Part shown: positions 7,416 through 14,897 of the stretch, in pieces | How the letters are laid out: each line of letters opens with the position of its first letter | How positions within the stretch are numbered: position 1 is the first letter of the stretch | Source: Dehalococcoidales bacterium | Lineage (GTDB): Bacteria > Chloroflexota > Dehalococcoidia > Dehalococcoidales > CSSed11-197 | Length of the DNA: 20,031 bases | Assembly (NCBI GenBank): GCA_028705415.1 | Contig: JAQWDO010000009.1 | Span: 1-20,031 of the forward strand | Direction: 5' to 3' | Program-made: the position numbers and the translations under genes | Notes under the pieces: generated by a model | Database searches by the model: none | What the model was told of the DNA's origin: nothing | What the model saw: the letters and a program-made list of their open reading frames with translations, nothing else

Positions 7416-7487
7416 CGCCCCTGGAGAGACTCGAACTCTCGCAACCGGCTCCGGAGGCCGGTGCTCTATCCTCTGAGCTACAGGGGC
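7416..7487 (-). tRNA. tRNA-Arg (anticodon CCG)
   Basis: Acceptor GCCCCTG (7481-7487) pairs with CAGGGGC (7417-7423). The D-arm reads GCTC...GAGC. Anticodon stem CCGGC/GCCGG holds loop CTCCGGA, so the anticodon is CCG (7452-7454), reading CGG codons. The T-arm contains AGTTCGAGTCT. The discriminator is G at 7416, and no CCA is encoded (GTG follows). The SD of porC begins 22 bases after the tRNA end, with no terminator in between. Confidence 0.96.
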
Positions 7488-7497
7488 ATATCCGCTA

Positions 7498-7527
7498 ATT
7501 TTACCCTATAGCTTTAAGTTTAAGCAA
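7498..7527 (-). promoter_or_regulatory. Predicted promoter for tRNA-Arg and the por/nuo unit
   Basis: On the minus strand TTGCTT (7522-7527) and TAAAAT (7498-7503) are 18 bases apart, and the predicted start is a few bases before tRNA-Arg. No other promoter is evident between the tRNA and porC, so this may drive both. The -35 box is weak. Confidence 0.45.
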
Positions 7528-7610
7528 TTTTTTACCAGTGTTAGAAGTAAACGTGTTGAATTTTAGACTTGAACGGAACCGTCTGCGCCGGTAACCAAAA
7601 CAAACGGTTG

Positions 7611-8606
7611 CTAATAATAAAACAAAACGAATGAAACTGACAAGTAAAGAACCAGTATCAGCAAGGTGTTCCAGGTTATAAATCCAAATGTTTTGCGTTT
7701 CATTCTCAACTTCAGACCGGCAATTACCAGAAGAGTCATGATTATCACCGCGGTTGCTGTATATAAATTCCGCATGGATACATCAGCCAGCAGAGGGCCA
7801 CGGCTATAGAAAACATCAGTAATAAAAATATTGGCTGTGTTTAACATGTTGGCACCCAAAATGTCCCCGACTGCCAAATCGATACAACCCATGCGCAGTG
7901 CTGTAATCGCCACTACCAGCTCGGGTAATGATGTACCAATTGCCAGAAACATGCTTCCGACAAAGCTTGCGCTGAGGTTATAGGTCACCGATATTTCATC
8001 TCCGATCAGGGAAAGCCATATTCCGCCACCAACAATAGCCAGTGCAGAAAACACAAATGTACCATATATTCTCATACTGCTTAAATGGGCATATTGAGCC
8101 GGCTCCTCGTTTTTGGCTTCCGGATGCTTTTTATCATAAATAAACATCTGCCTGATACCAAACAGATAGCCAGCAAATATAATGATGCTGCTTATTGCCA
8201 GCCATCCTATTGATATCCCGGTTACGGCATCACCAATGATGATGGTCAGGCCAGCAAATGAGATTAATATGATTCCCATGATAGCTGGCAGTATGTTGCG
8301 CTTGTTTGCCAGGGATAAAACTGGCCCCTGGCGGCTCATTATATCCAGAATAGCAAGTATACTGATGTTGAATATGCAGCTTCCCCAGAAATTACCCAAA
8401 GCCATATCAGGCTGACCAACAATTACCGCCGAACTGATGCCGGTTACCATTTCCGGCATTGAAGTTACCAGAGCGATCAGAACCAACCCAATCCACATAC
8501 CCCCCAACCCGGTTCTTTCAGAAATTGCATCTCCGTACCGGGCCAGCCTGGTCCCGGCAATTAAAATTATAGCGCAACATACAGCCAGCTTCAGCCATAC
8601 CATCAC
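7611..8606 (-). CDS. CaCA-family cation/Ca2+ exchanger (Na+/Ca2+ exchanger-like)
   Basis: 331 residues, almost entirely hydrophobic, with about ten membrane segments in two halves. Each half carries an alpha repeat: residues about 40-80 with ALVTSMPEMVTG and GNFWGSCIFN, and about 220-260 with AIGTSLPELVVAITA and GDILGANMLN. The acidic residue after (S/T)-S-x-P in each repeat is the ion-binding glutamate of the family. A charged cytoplasmic loop (YDKKHPEAKNEEP) separates the halves. The first repeat deviates from the usual GTSLPE and GSN patterns (VTSMPE, GSC), so the exact ion is uncertain. GTG at 8604-8606 has GAGGG seven bases upstream and is followed directly by ATG, either of which could serve. 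The gene is divergent from the tryptophan unit. Confidence 0.92.
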   Translation of the reverse strand: MMVWLKLAVCCAIILIAGTRLARYGDAISERTGLGGMWIGLVLIALVTSMPEMVTGISSAVIVGQPDMALGNFWGSCIFNISILAILDIMSRQGPVLSLANKRNILPAIMGIILISFAGLTIIIGDAVTGISIGWLAISSIIIFAGYLFGIRQMFIYDKKHPEAKNEEPAQYAHLSSMRIYGTFVFSALAIVGGGIWLSLIGDEISVTYNLSASFVGSMFLAIGTSLPELVVAITALRMGCIDLAVGDILGANMLNTANIFITDVFYSRGPLLADVSMRNLYTATAVIIMTLLVIAGLKLRMKRKTFGFITWNTLLILVLYLSVSFVLFYY

Positions 8607-8636
8607 AAATTCGCCCTCTCACTGTTTTTCCGAATA

Positions 8637-8667
8637 ATTATAGTAATTGGACTATTCTACATTCCAA
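8637..8667 (-). promoter_or_regulatory. Possible promoter for the exchanger gene
   Basis: A perfect TATAAT lies at 8637-8642 on the minus strand, about 31 bases before the GTG start. The best -35 match, TTGGAA (8662-8667), is 19 bases away, longer than ideal. The call rests mainly on the -10 box. Confidence 0.35.
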
Positions 8668-8727
8668 ATGCTTTAGAATCAAAATTCGCTTATCAGCAAA
8701 TACACAGGGAAACACTATTATTCGCTC

Positions 8728-8756
8728 TTGACAGCGTTTGTCCGATAAGCTATATT
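8728..8756 (+). promoter_or_regulatory. Near-consensus sigma70 promoter of the trp T-box/trpB unit
   Basis: TTGACA (8728-8733), a 17-base spacer, then TATATT (8751-8756). The -35 box is consensus, the -10 box matches at five of six positions, and spacing is optimal. Transcription should start near 8763, about 30 bases before the conserved start of T-box stem I. Confidence 0.8.
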
Positions 8757-8762
8757 GTCCAC

Positions 8763-9060
8763 TACAATTTAATACTAAAAGCTGTGAACAGGGTTAGTAG
8801 ATCCGCAAGCGGGAATACAGAGAACCGGGCAAGGTGGAAGCCGGTTTCAGCGCTCGGGTTGAATGGGCCTGGGAGCTGCCAGCCGAAAACTGCAAGAAGC
8901 AAGTAGGCCGGGCCGCAGAGAGGAGCGTTATCAAACCTCAGGGTATCGGGTTTATACCCTGTACCTCAAAGAGATGGCTGTTTTATCTTAAGGTATTTCA
9001 GCCAAGAAGGGTGGCACCGCGGGTTAGCCTCCTGCCCCTTCAAGGGTAGGGGGCTTTTTT
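8763..9060 (+). promoter_or_regulatory. T-box riboswitch, tryptophan-specific (UGG specifier)
   Basis: A leader RNA that senses uncharged tRNA and switches between antiterminator and terminator. Stem I marks appear in order: AGTA (8796-8799), AGAGA (8819-8823), the GNUG-type GGTG (8833-8836), and GAA (8861-8863) directly before the specifier codon TGG (8864-8866), which pairs with the tRNA-Trp anticodon CCA. The T-box itself, GGGTGGCACCGCGGG, begins at 9009. Its bulge TGGC (9012-9015) would pair with GCCA at the 3' end of uncharged tRNA, matching the G discriminator of bacterial tRNA-Trp. AAGGG (9007-9011) pairs with CCCTT (9036-9040) in the antiterminator. Those CCCTT bases also form part of the terminator 5' arm, so the two folds exclude each other. 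The 5' boundary is taken from the promoter and is approximate. Confidence 0.95.
9026..9060 (+). terminator. Regulated intrinsic terminator of the T-box leader
   Basis: The 5' arm 9026-9040 and 3' arm 9042-9054 form a GC-rich hairpin with G-U wobbles and one bulged C, followed by six Ts (9055-9060). Its 5' arm is shared with the antiterminator, as expected for T-box control. Confidence 0.9.
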
Positions 9061-9085
9061 AATAAACCGCAACAGGAGGCAAAAA

Positions 9086-9130
9086 GTGCACACCGTTCTG
9101 CATAGATTATGGCCCGCCCGGGCCTTATGA
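9086..9130 (+). CDS. Possible 14-codon leader ORF between T-box and trpB
   Basis: GTG at 9086-9088 has a full AGGAGG (9074-9079) six bases upstream and opens a 14-codon frame ending in TGA at 9128-9130. The predicted peptide is MHTVLHRLWPARAL. Its only Trp codon (9110-9112) touches a small GC hairpin, GGCCC/GGGCC with loop GCCC (9111-9124). It lies after the T-box terminator, so it would be transcribed only when tryptophan is short. It may be a leader peptide, a chance ORF, or the remnant of a lost gene start. I know no homologue. Confidence 0.3.
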   Translation: MHTVLHRLWPARAL

Positions 9131-9196
9131 TTATTTTAATCCACGCAACGTTACTTTTAACTGGCTAATATAAATACACAATACAGGAGATTAACA

Positions 9197-10555
9197 ATGG
9201 AAAAGAGAAAATTCATTCTTGAAGAAAAGGATATGCCCACCAGTTGGTATAATATCTTGCCCGACCTTCCCAAACCGTTACCTGATGTGCTCCACCCGGC
9301 TACCGGAAAACCGGTTACACCCCAGGATCTTGAACCACTGTTTGCACGAGAACTTATAATGCAGGAATTTCACCCGGACCGGTTTGTTGAAATCCCTGAA
9401 GAACTACAGAGAATATACCGTGTATGGCGACCCACACCTCTATTCAGAGCCTACCGCCTTGAAAAAATGCTGGATACTCCAGCCAAAATATTTTACAAGT
9501 TCGAAGACGTAAGCCCTGCTGGCTCCCACAAACCCAACAGTGCTATCGCTCAGGCATATTTCAACAAAAAAGAGGGTATCAGGCGCCTGACTACCGAAAC
9601 TGGTGCCGGGCAATGGGGGAGCGCTCTTTCCATGGCTTGTGCTTTTTTCGACATCGAGCTTAAAGTTTATATGGTCGCGGTAAGTTTTCATCAAAAACCC
9701 TACCGGCGCGTCATGATGGAAACCTGGGGAGCTACCTGTGTACCGTCCCCAAGTCCTGATACACAATCCGGTCGCAATGCTCTGGCTGCTGACCCCAATT
9801 CTCCGGGTTCTCTCGGCCTGGCTATTAGCGAAGCAGTGGAAGATGCCGTCAGCCGTGAAGATACCCATTACTCTCTCGGAAGTGTTTTAAACCATGTAAT
9901 CCTCCATCAGAGCATTATCGGACAGGAAGCCAAAAAACAATTTGAAATGGCAGATTGCTATCCGGACATTATTGTCGGCTGCGTCGGTGGAGGGTCGAAC
10001 TTTGGCGGGCTGGTAGTTCCTTTTGTCAAGGACAAAATCGATGGAAGCCACCCGAATACCCAGATTATTGCCATTGAACCAGAAAGCTGTCCTTCTCTGA
10101 CCAAAGGTCTTTATGCATATGATTACGGCGACGTAGCTGGACTGACGCCACTGCTTAAAATGTATACGCTGGGATCCCACTTTATGCCTCCGCCTGTCCA
10201 TGCCGGCGGCTTGCGCTACCATGGCATGGCTCCCCTGGTTACCCATATGGCCAAGCTTGGCCTTATCAAAGCCCGTTCAGTTCCCCAGATCGCAACTTTT
10301 GAAGCTGGAATCCAGTTTGCCCGTTCCGAGGGCTATATCAGCGCTCCTGAAACAAATCATGCCATACGTGCCGCTATAGATGAAGCTGTCAAGTGCCGCG
10401 AGTCAGGAGAGTCCAAAACCATCCTGATTGGCCACTCCGGCCACGGTCATGTAGATATGGCATCATATGATGCATATCTTTCCGGGAAACTCATAGATTA
10501 CGCTTATCCTGATGACAAAGTCCGGGAAGCATTGCACCATCTGCCCAAAGTATAA
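9197..10555 (+). CDS. trpB: Tryptophan synthase beta chain, TrpB2 type
   Basis: 452 residues, longer than the roughly 400 of TrpB1. A PLP enzyme that joins indole and serine to form tryptophan. K112 in SPAGSHKPN is the Schiff-base lysine. ETGAGQWGSALS is the catalytic loop, and CVGGGSNFGG binds the PLP phosphate. The N-terminal extension (LPDLPKPLPDVLHPATG) and RVWRPTPLFRA are typical of the TrpB2 subfamily, which generally does not pair stably with TrpA. The ATG has AGGAGA (9185-9190) upstream. No trpA or other trp gene adjoins: the gene stands alone between the T-box and a strong terminator. The tryptophan-specific T-box supports a genuine role in tryptophan supply, perhaps indole capture. 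Whether a second TrpB1 exists elsewhere is not visible. Confidence 0.96.
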   Translation: MEKRKFILEEKDMPTSWYNILPDLPKPLPDVLHPATGKPVTPQDLEPLFARELIMQEFHPDRFVEIPEELQRIYRVWRPTPLFRAYRLEKMLDTPAKIFYKFEDVSPAGSHKPNSAIAQAYFNKKEGIRRLTTETGAGQWGSALSMACAFFDIELKVYMVAVSFHQKPYRRVMMETWGATCVPSPSPDTQSGRNALAADPNSPGSLGLAISEAVEDAVSREDTHYSLGSVLNHVILHQSIIGQEAKKQFEMADCYPDIIVGCVGGGSNFGGLVVPFVKDKIDGSHPNTQIIAIEPESCPSLTKGLYAYDYGDVAGLTPLLKMYTLGSHFMPPPVHAGGLRYHGMAPLVTHMAKLGLIKARSVPQIATFEAGIQFARSEGYISAPETNHAIRAAIDEAVKCRESGESKTILIGHSGHGHVDMASYDAYLSGKLIDYAYPDDKVREALHHLPKV

Positions 10556-10572
10556 ATTCATCTTTTTACAAC

Positions 10573-10610
10573 GTATAAAAAAAGGGGGGGCAACCCCCCT
10601 TTTTTTATAC
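10573..10610 (+). terminator. Strong intrinsic terminator after trpB (GCAA tetraloop)
   Basis: A 17-bp perfect stem made of GTAT, seven A and six G, closed by a GCAA loop, with the mirrored C and T runs following. The T7 tract forms the 3' side. It is 18 bases after the trpB stop. Symmetry means it could also act on minus-strand transcripts, though no gene enters from that side. Confidence 0.9.
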
Positions 10611-10615
10611 TCAGT

Positions 10616-10644
10616 TTGAAACGCATTACAGCTTGATATATTAT
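10616..10644 (+). promoter_or_regulatory. Predicted promoter of the HtrA-like gene
   Basis: TTGAAA (10616-10621) and TATTAT (10639-10644) are 17 bases apart, starting directly after the trpB terminator. The predicted start is near 10651, leaving a short leader before the ATG at 10674. Prediction only. Confidence 0.5.
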
Positions 10645-10673
10645 TAAGTTAAAGCTCTTTTTTGGAAATCCTT

Positions 10674-11759
10674 ATGAATAAAATATATGTACCAATTGCT
10701 GTTTTGTGCGTAATATCGATTTCGCTTATGACTTTATGCAGCTGTTCGATAATTTCAGAGCACTTTCCCGAACTCGATCTGGATTTTAACCATACCACTG
10801 TGCCTCCCGTAACAACCACTTCGCATCCGGTTAACACTACATGGAGCCCTCCAGCGCAATCGCCAGGGTTCACACTGGAAAACTGGGCAGAAGCTGTGGA
10901 AAAAGTCCGCCCTTCGGTGGTTGCGGTAGAAACGTCCACCGGTTCCGGATCAGGCTGGATTATCGACAGCGGCGGGATTATTGTCACTAATGAACATGTT
11001 GTTGAAGGAGCTTCAGAAGCAGGAGTGGTTTTATCGGACGGACGCTATCTTGAAGCAGTAAGCATCTATACCGATGTTGTTACAGATATTGCCGTTATTT
11101 ACGTAAATGCATCCGGGCTGCCGGCAGCTTCAATTGGCAGTTCTTCCAGCTTAAAGGTAGGACAACCAGTCGCCGCTGTCGGTAACGCGCTGGGGCTTGG
11201 CATAAGCATGAAAGGTGGCTGGGTCAGCCAGTTGAATGTTTCTACTGTCATAGACGACAGATCTCTCTATGGCCTTATCGAAACAGATGCTGCCATGAAC
11301 CCCGGAAACAGTGGAGGGCCGCTTATCAACCTGGCAGGGGAAGTCGTTGGCATCACCAATGCCAAACTGGTAGATGTAACCATTGAAGGCGTCGGTTATG
11401 CTATAAGTATCGACTCCGCCCTGCCGGTAATAGAACGCCTTATAACTGAAGGCTCCATTTCCTACCCGTTTCTGGGAATATGGGGGATGATTACCGTGAA
11501 TCCGGCAATAGCAGGCTTTTTTGAACTGGACATAGACCAGGGCGTTCTGATCCAGGGAGTAACACCGGGCACAGGAGCCGAAGCCGGAGGACTGAAAGCC
11601 GGCGATGTAATTCTCTCAATCGATGAAGAACCCACTCTTACTGTTGAAGAACTCGTTTGGGCAATACGCTCTAAAGAAATTGGCCAAACGGTTAACATCA
11701 AATATTATCGAGGCGGTTTGCAGCACACGGCAACAGTCACCCTGTCTGAATACATTTAA
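10674..11759 (+). CDS. HtrA/DegP-like trypsin-family serine protease with PDZ domain, predicted lipoprotein
   Basis: 361 residues from ATG 10674. A TTG at 10662 is in frame but has no SD, whereas the ATG has GGAAA upstream. Residues 1-24 are a signal peptide ending in a lipobox-like LCSC, so C24 is probably lipidated and the enzyme anchored outside the membrane. A Pro/Thr-rich linker (about residues 40-65) leads to the protease domain with triad H108 (TNEHVV), D138 (TDIAV) and S213 (NPGNSGGPL). Residues about 265-361 form one PDZ domain (GVTPGTGAEAGGLKAGD). Members degrade or refold damaged envelope proteins. Its own promoter and the terminator before it suggest a single-gene unit. The end overlaps the convergent ileS gene by four bases. 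Confidence 0.93.
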   Translation: MNKIYVPIAVLCVISISLMTLCSCSIISEHFPELDLDFNHTTVPPVTTTSHPVNTTWSPPAQSPGFTLENWAEAVEKVRPSVVAVETSTGSGSGWIIDSGGIIVTNEHVVEGASEAGVVLSDGRYLEAVSIYTDVVTDIAVIYVNASGLPAASIGSSSSLKVGQPVAAVGNALGLGISMKGGWVSQLNVSTVIDDRSLYGLIETDAAMNPGNSGGPLINLAGEVVGITNAKLVDVTIEGVGYAISIDSALPVIERLITEGSISYPFLGIWGMITVNPAIAGFFELDIDQGVLIQGVTPGTGAEAGGLKAGDVILSIDEEPTLTVEELVWAIRSKEIGQTVNIKYYRGGLQHTATVTLSEYI

Positions 11760-14700
11760 ACCTGTCTTTTTACGCCCAGCTCAACCGGGTGGCCATCAAG
11801 CTTGAAACTTTCGGAGCATGCCTCTTCGCCTGCTTCCTGATTAAAAATATCATCAGAAAGCGTCTCTTTGCTTATATAGCCTCGATATTCATTCATCACC
11901 CCTTCAATTCGTTCGTCCGACTGGAAAAAGGTAATGATATGGTCAGCTATATCAAAATTGGCCTGGCGCCTGAGAGTTTGTATGCGGCGCACAATTTCTC
12001 GCGCCAAACCTTCGGATTCCAGCTCCGGAGTAATCAGCGTATCAATCCCGACTGTATACATATTATCAGAACTGATGCACATATTGTCGCCATCGAACTC
12101 TTCCTTAACGGTCGCTATAACGATCTCTTTAACATTCAATTCTTCGAGAATCTGATCTTTCACCTGCGCCAGACGTTTTTCTTCACCAGAATTCTGTAAC
12201 AGTACTTTTAACACTGAAAGAGGCTGGCGGATTTTAATTCCGGCCTGGCTTCGCGCGGACCGGCCAAGACTGCAAAGCCTTATCGATAACTGCACACTTT
12301 CAACCAGTCCGTTATCAACTTTGGACAAGTCAGCCTCGGGGAAACTGGCAATGTGGACTGACTCCGGTGCTCCCTTGTCCACAGAAAGTACCAGGTTCTG
12401 GTACATCGCTTCAGCCAGGAAGGGCATGAACGGTGCCAGCAAACGGGAAAGCGTGTTGAGGCAATGATACAGAGTATCATATGCAGCCAGCTTGTCTTCA
12501 TCGTTCTCGCTTTTCCAGAAACGCCTCCGGCTGCGGCGGACATACCAGCTGGAAAGACCGGAAACAAAGTCTTCTATACGCCTCCCGGCGGATGTGGGAT
12601 CGTATCCGTCAAGATCGTTTCTTACTTTCGCCACCAGGTTATTGAGTTCTGATAAAATCCAGCAGTCCAGCTCGGCAACCGGTTCAGGACGGGTGGAAGT
12701 ATACGGGTTGTAATTATCTATGTTGGCATAGGTAACAAAGAATGAATACACGTTCCACAGGGGCAGCATGAATTGCCTCATAACCTCGCCAACCAATCCT
12801 TCGGAAAAGCGGCGCGGCTGCCCGGGAGGGCTTGCAGTGTAGAGATACCAGCGCATGGCGTCAGTGCCATATTTATCTATTACGGCCGCCGGCTGAACAA
12901 CATTGTTGCGGCTCTTGCTCATCTTTTCACCCTTCTCGTCCAGTATATGTCCAAGGCAGATGACATTTTTATAGGCGACACTGTTAAAAAGAAGGGAGCT
13001 GATGGCATGCAAACTGTAGAACCATCCGCGAGTCTGATCAATTGCTTCACAGATAAAATCGGCAGGGAAACGGCCATCGGTAAGCAGCGTACTGTTTTCA
13101 AATGGATAATGGTATTGCGCTATCGGCATATTCCCGGAGTCAAACCAGCAGTCGATTACCTCGCTCTGGCGGCGCATCAGCCCGCCGCATTGGCACCTGT
13201 ATGTCAGTTTATCAACGTAAGGCCGGTGAAGGTCTATCTCGCCTTCAAAACCGGAAAAGCCTGGCTTGGTCTCAAGGTCTTTTATTCCACCGATACAATC
13301 GAATTCTCCACACGCTTCACAGGTCCATACCGGTAACGGCGTGCCCCAATACCGCTCGCGGGAAAATGCCCAATCCACATTATTTTCCAGCCAATCACCG
13401 AAGCGGCCATCCTTGATGTGCTCCGGATACCAGTTAATCTGCTGGTTCAGGTTTATAAGCCGTTCCTTGCAGGCAGTTGTCCGGATGTACCAAGATTGCT
13501 TGACGTAGTAAAGAAGTGGTGTAGAACAGCGCCAGCAAAACGGATAGGTGTGAGTGATAGTAGTTTCTTTGTAAAGCAAGCCCCGTTCTTCCAGATCGCG
13601 CGATATCAGCTTGTCTGCTTCTTTGACAAAAAGCCCGGCAAAATTAAAATTACCGGTTATTTTTCCGCTCAGGTCAACATGCTGAACAAAATCGAGAGCT
13701 TCGGCTTTGCCGGCTTCAAAGTCAGCCTCGCCAAAAGCTGGCGCTATATGCACTATTCCCGTGCCGTCTTCCATCGATACAAAATCCGCCCCGATAACCC
13801 GGTATTTCAGGTCCTTTACTTCCGGTTGGTTTTCAAGTTCACTGGTACCGGCAATAAAACGCATGCGTTCAATTCCATACTCATGCGGATTATAGAGTGG
13901 CACATACTCCAGCCCTGACAGGTTCTCCCCGCTGATTCTGCCAAGCATGTCACTTCCGGAAAGATCCAGCACCGGCAGCAGTTTCTCAGCGACGATCATT
14001 AGATATTCACCCATATCGACCAGTGTGTAGGTGGAACCTGCATCGACTGCCAGAGCGGTATTTCCCGGTAATGTCCACGGTGTAGTTGTCCATGCCAGTA
14101 AATAAACCGGTCTTTCAGCAATCTCTTCCATTCCGATTCGGGAGACACTATCAGGTGTCAGTTTAAACTTTATGTAAACAGAAGGATCGACGGTATTTTC
14201 TTCATACCCCTGTGCAACTTCATGCGAACTCAGTGATGTTCCACAACGAGGGCAATGCGCAGCTGTTTTATACCCCCTGTATACCAGTCCATCATCCCAC
14301 ATCTTTTTTATCGACCACCAGCAGCTTTCGATATAGCTGTTGTTCATGGTAATGTAGGCATTATCGAGGTCTACCCAAAAAGCAATGCGATCAGTAAAGG
14401 CGTTCCACTCCTTGAGATACTTGAATACCGACTCCCGGCACCTGGCATTGAAGCGATCGATCCCATAGTTTTCGATATCAGTTTTAGAGCTGAATCCCAG
14501 GGCTTTTTCAACTTCCAGCTCAACCGGCAGCCCGTGAGTATCCCAGCCGCCAATACGTGGCACATAGTATCCCTGCATGGATTTATATCTCGGAATAACG
14601 TCCTTGAAGATTCTGGATATCACATGGTGTATACCAGGGTTGCCATTGGCTGTTGGAGGGCCTTCGTAAAACACAAAGCGCTCTCCTCCCTCCCGACTGG

Positions 14701-14806
14701 TAATACTTTTTTTAAATATTTCCCGGCTTTTCCAGAACTCAAGAATTTTTTCCTCCTGGTTGGGAAAATTTATCCTGGTATCTACCGGTTGAAAGACTTG
14801 ACCCAT
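11756..14806 (-). CDS. ileS: Isoleucyl-tRNA synthetase, IleRS2 type with GIHH signature
   Basis: 1016 residues. Class I synthetase that charges tRNA-Ile and edits valine. The nucleotide-binding signature at residues 58-61 reads GIHH instead of the usual HxGH. Then come GGWDTHGLPVE, the editing (CP1) domain with WTTTPWTLPGN and GTGIVHIAPAFGEAD, cysteine pairs resembling zinc sites (CPRCG, CEACGEFDC), and KMSKS at 628-632. The C-terminal region with REIVRRIQTLRRQANFD is of the eukaryote-like IleRS2 class, which is tolerant to mupirocin. The ATG is preceded by AGGAAG. It is the last gene of the rpsF-to-ileS run, 91 bases after jag with a hairpin in the gap. Isoleucine T-box signals are absent upstream. 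Its stop overlaps that of the HtrA-like gene. Confidence 0.97.
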   Translation of the reverse strand: MGQVFQPVDTRINFPNQEEKILEFWKSREIFKKSITSREGGERFVFYEGPPTANGNPGIHHVISRIFKDVIPRYKSMQGYYVPRIGGWDTHGLPVELEVEKALGFSSKTDIENYGIDRFNARCRESVFKYLKEWNAFTDRIAFWVDLDNAYITMNNSYIESCWWSIKKMWDDGLVYRGYKTAAHCPRCGTSLSSHEVAQGYEENTVDPSVYIKFKLTPDSVSRIGMEEIAERPVYLLAWTTTPWTLPGNTALAVDAGSTYTLVDMGEYLMIVAEKLLPVLDLSGSDMLGRISGENLSGLEYVPLYNPHEYGIERMRFIAGTSELENQPEVKDLKYRVIGADFVSMEDGTGIVHIAPAFGEADFEAGKAEALDFVQHVDLSGKITGNFNFAGLFVKEADKLISRDLEERGLLYKETTITHTYPFCWRCSTPLLYYVKQSWYIRTTACKERLINLNQQINWYPEHIKDGRFGDWLENNVDWAFSRERYWGTPLPVWTCEACGEFDCIGGIKDLETKPGFSGFEGEIDLHRPYVDKLTYRCQCGGLMRRQSEVIDCWFDSGNMPIAQYHYPFENSTLLTDGRFPADFICEAIDQTRGWFYSLHAISSLLFNSVAYKNVICLGHILDEKGEKMSKSRNNVVQPAAVIDKYGTDAMRWYLYTASPPGQPRRFSEGLVGEVMRQFMLPLWNVYSFFVTYANIDNYNPYTSTRPEPVAELDCWILSELNNLVAKVRNDLDGYDPTSAGRRIEDFVSGLSSWYVRRSRRRFWKSENDEDKLAAYDTLYHCLNTLSRLLAPFMPFLAEAMYQNLVLSVDKGAPESVHIASFPEADLSKVDNGLVESVQLSIRLCSLGRSARSQAGIKIRQPLSVLKVLLQNSGEEKRLAQVKDQILEELNVKEIVIATVKEEFDGDNMCISSDNMYTVGIDTLITPELESEGLAREIVRRIQTLRRQANFDIADHIITFFQSDERIEGVMNEYRGYISKETLSDDIFNQEAGEEACSESFKLDGHPVELGVKRQV

Positions 14807-14825
14807 ATATCTTCCTTTCTAATAA

Positions 14826-14860
14826 TCAATCCCGCCCTGAAGTTACCCGAGCGGGATTGA
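14826..14860 (-). other. Inverted repeat in the jag-ileS gap
   Basis: A perfect 10-bp inverted repeat: TCAATCCCGC (14826-14835) and GCGGGATTGA (14851-14860), with a 15-base loop. On the minus strand it lies just before the ileS SD. No T-run follows on either side, so it is a poor intrinsic terminator. A further partial copy of one arm (CCGGGATTG, 14873-14881) could pair competitively. It may be an mRNA-processing or regulatory element. Confidence 0.6.
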
Positions 14861-14897
14861 GAATAACATAATCCGGGATTGCCTATCAAAAACACCG

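Noticed and set aside
7382..7444. porC start at TTG 7444
   Set aside because: The codon is inside tRNA-Arg, and the upstream residues are not part of any gamma subunit; tRNA maturation would separate it from the mRNA.
6852..7511. Plus-strand open frame of 219 codons over porC and tRNA-Arg
   Set aside because: It is antisense to porC and runs through the tRNA; the WRDSNSRNRL-type ending is the familiar artefact of translating across a tRNA.
7540..7610. Possible terminator between the exchanger gene and tRNA-Arg
   Set aside because: ACCG/CGGT complementary pieces exist but the stem is short and interrupted, with no adjoining T-run on the minus strand.
8834..9049. Plus-strand frame of 71 codons upstream of trpB
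   Set aside because: It lies entirely within the T-box leader, whose RNA motifs explain the sequence; there is no SD.
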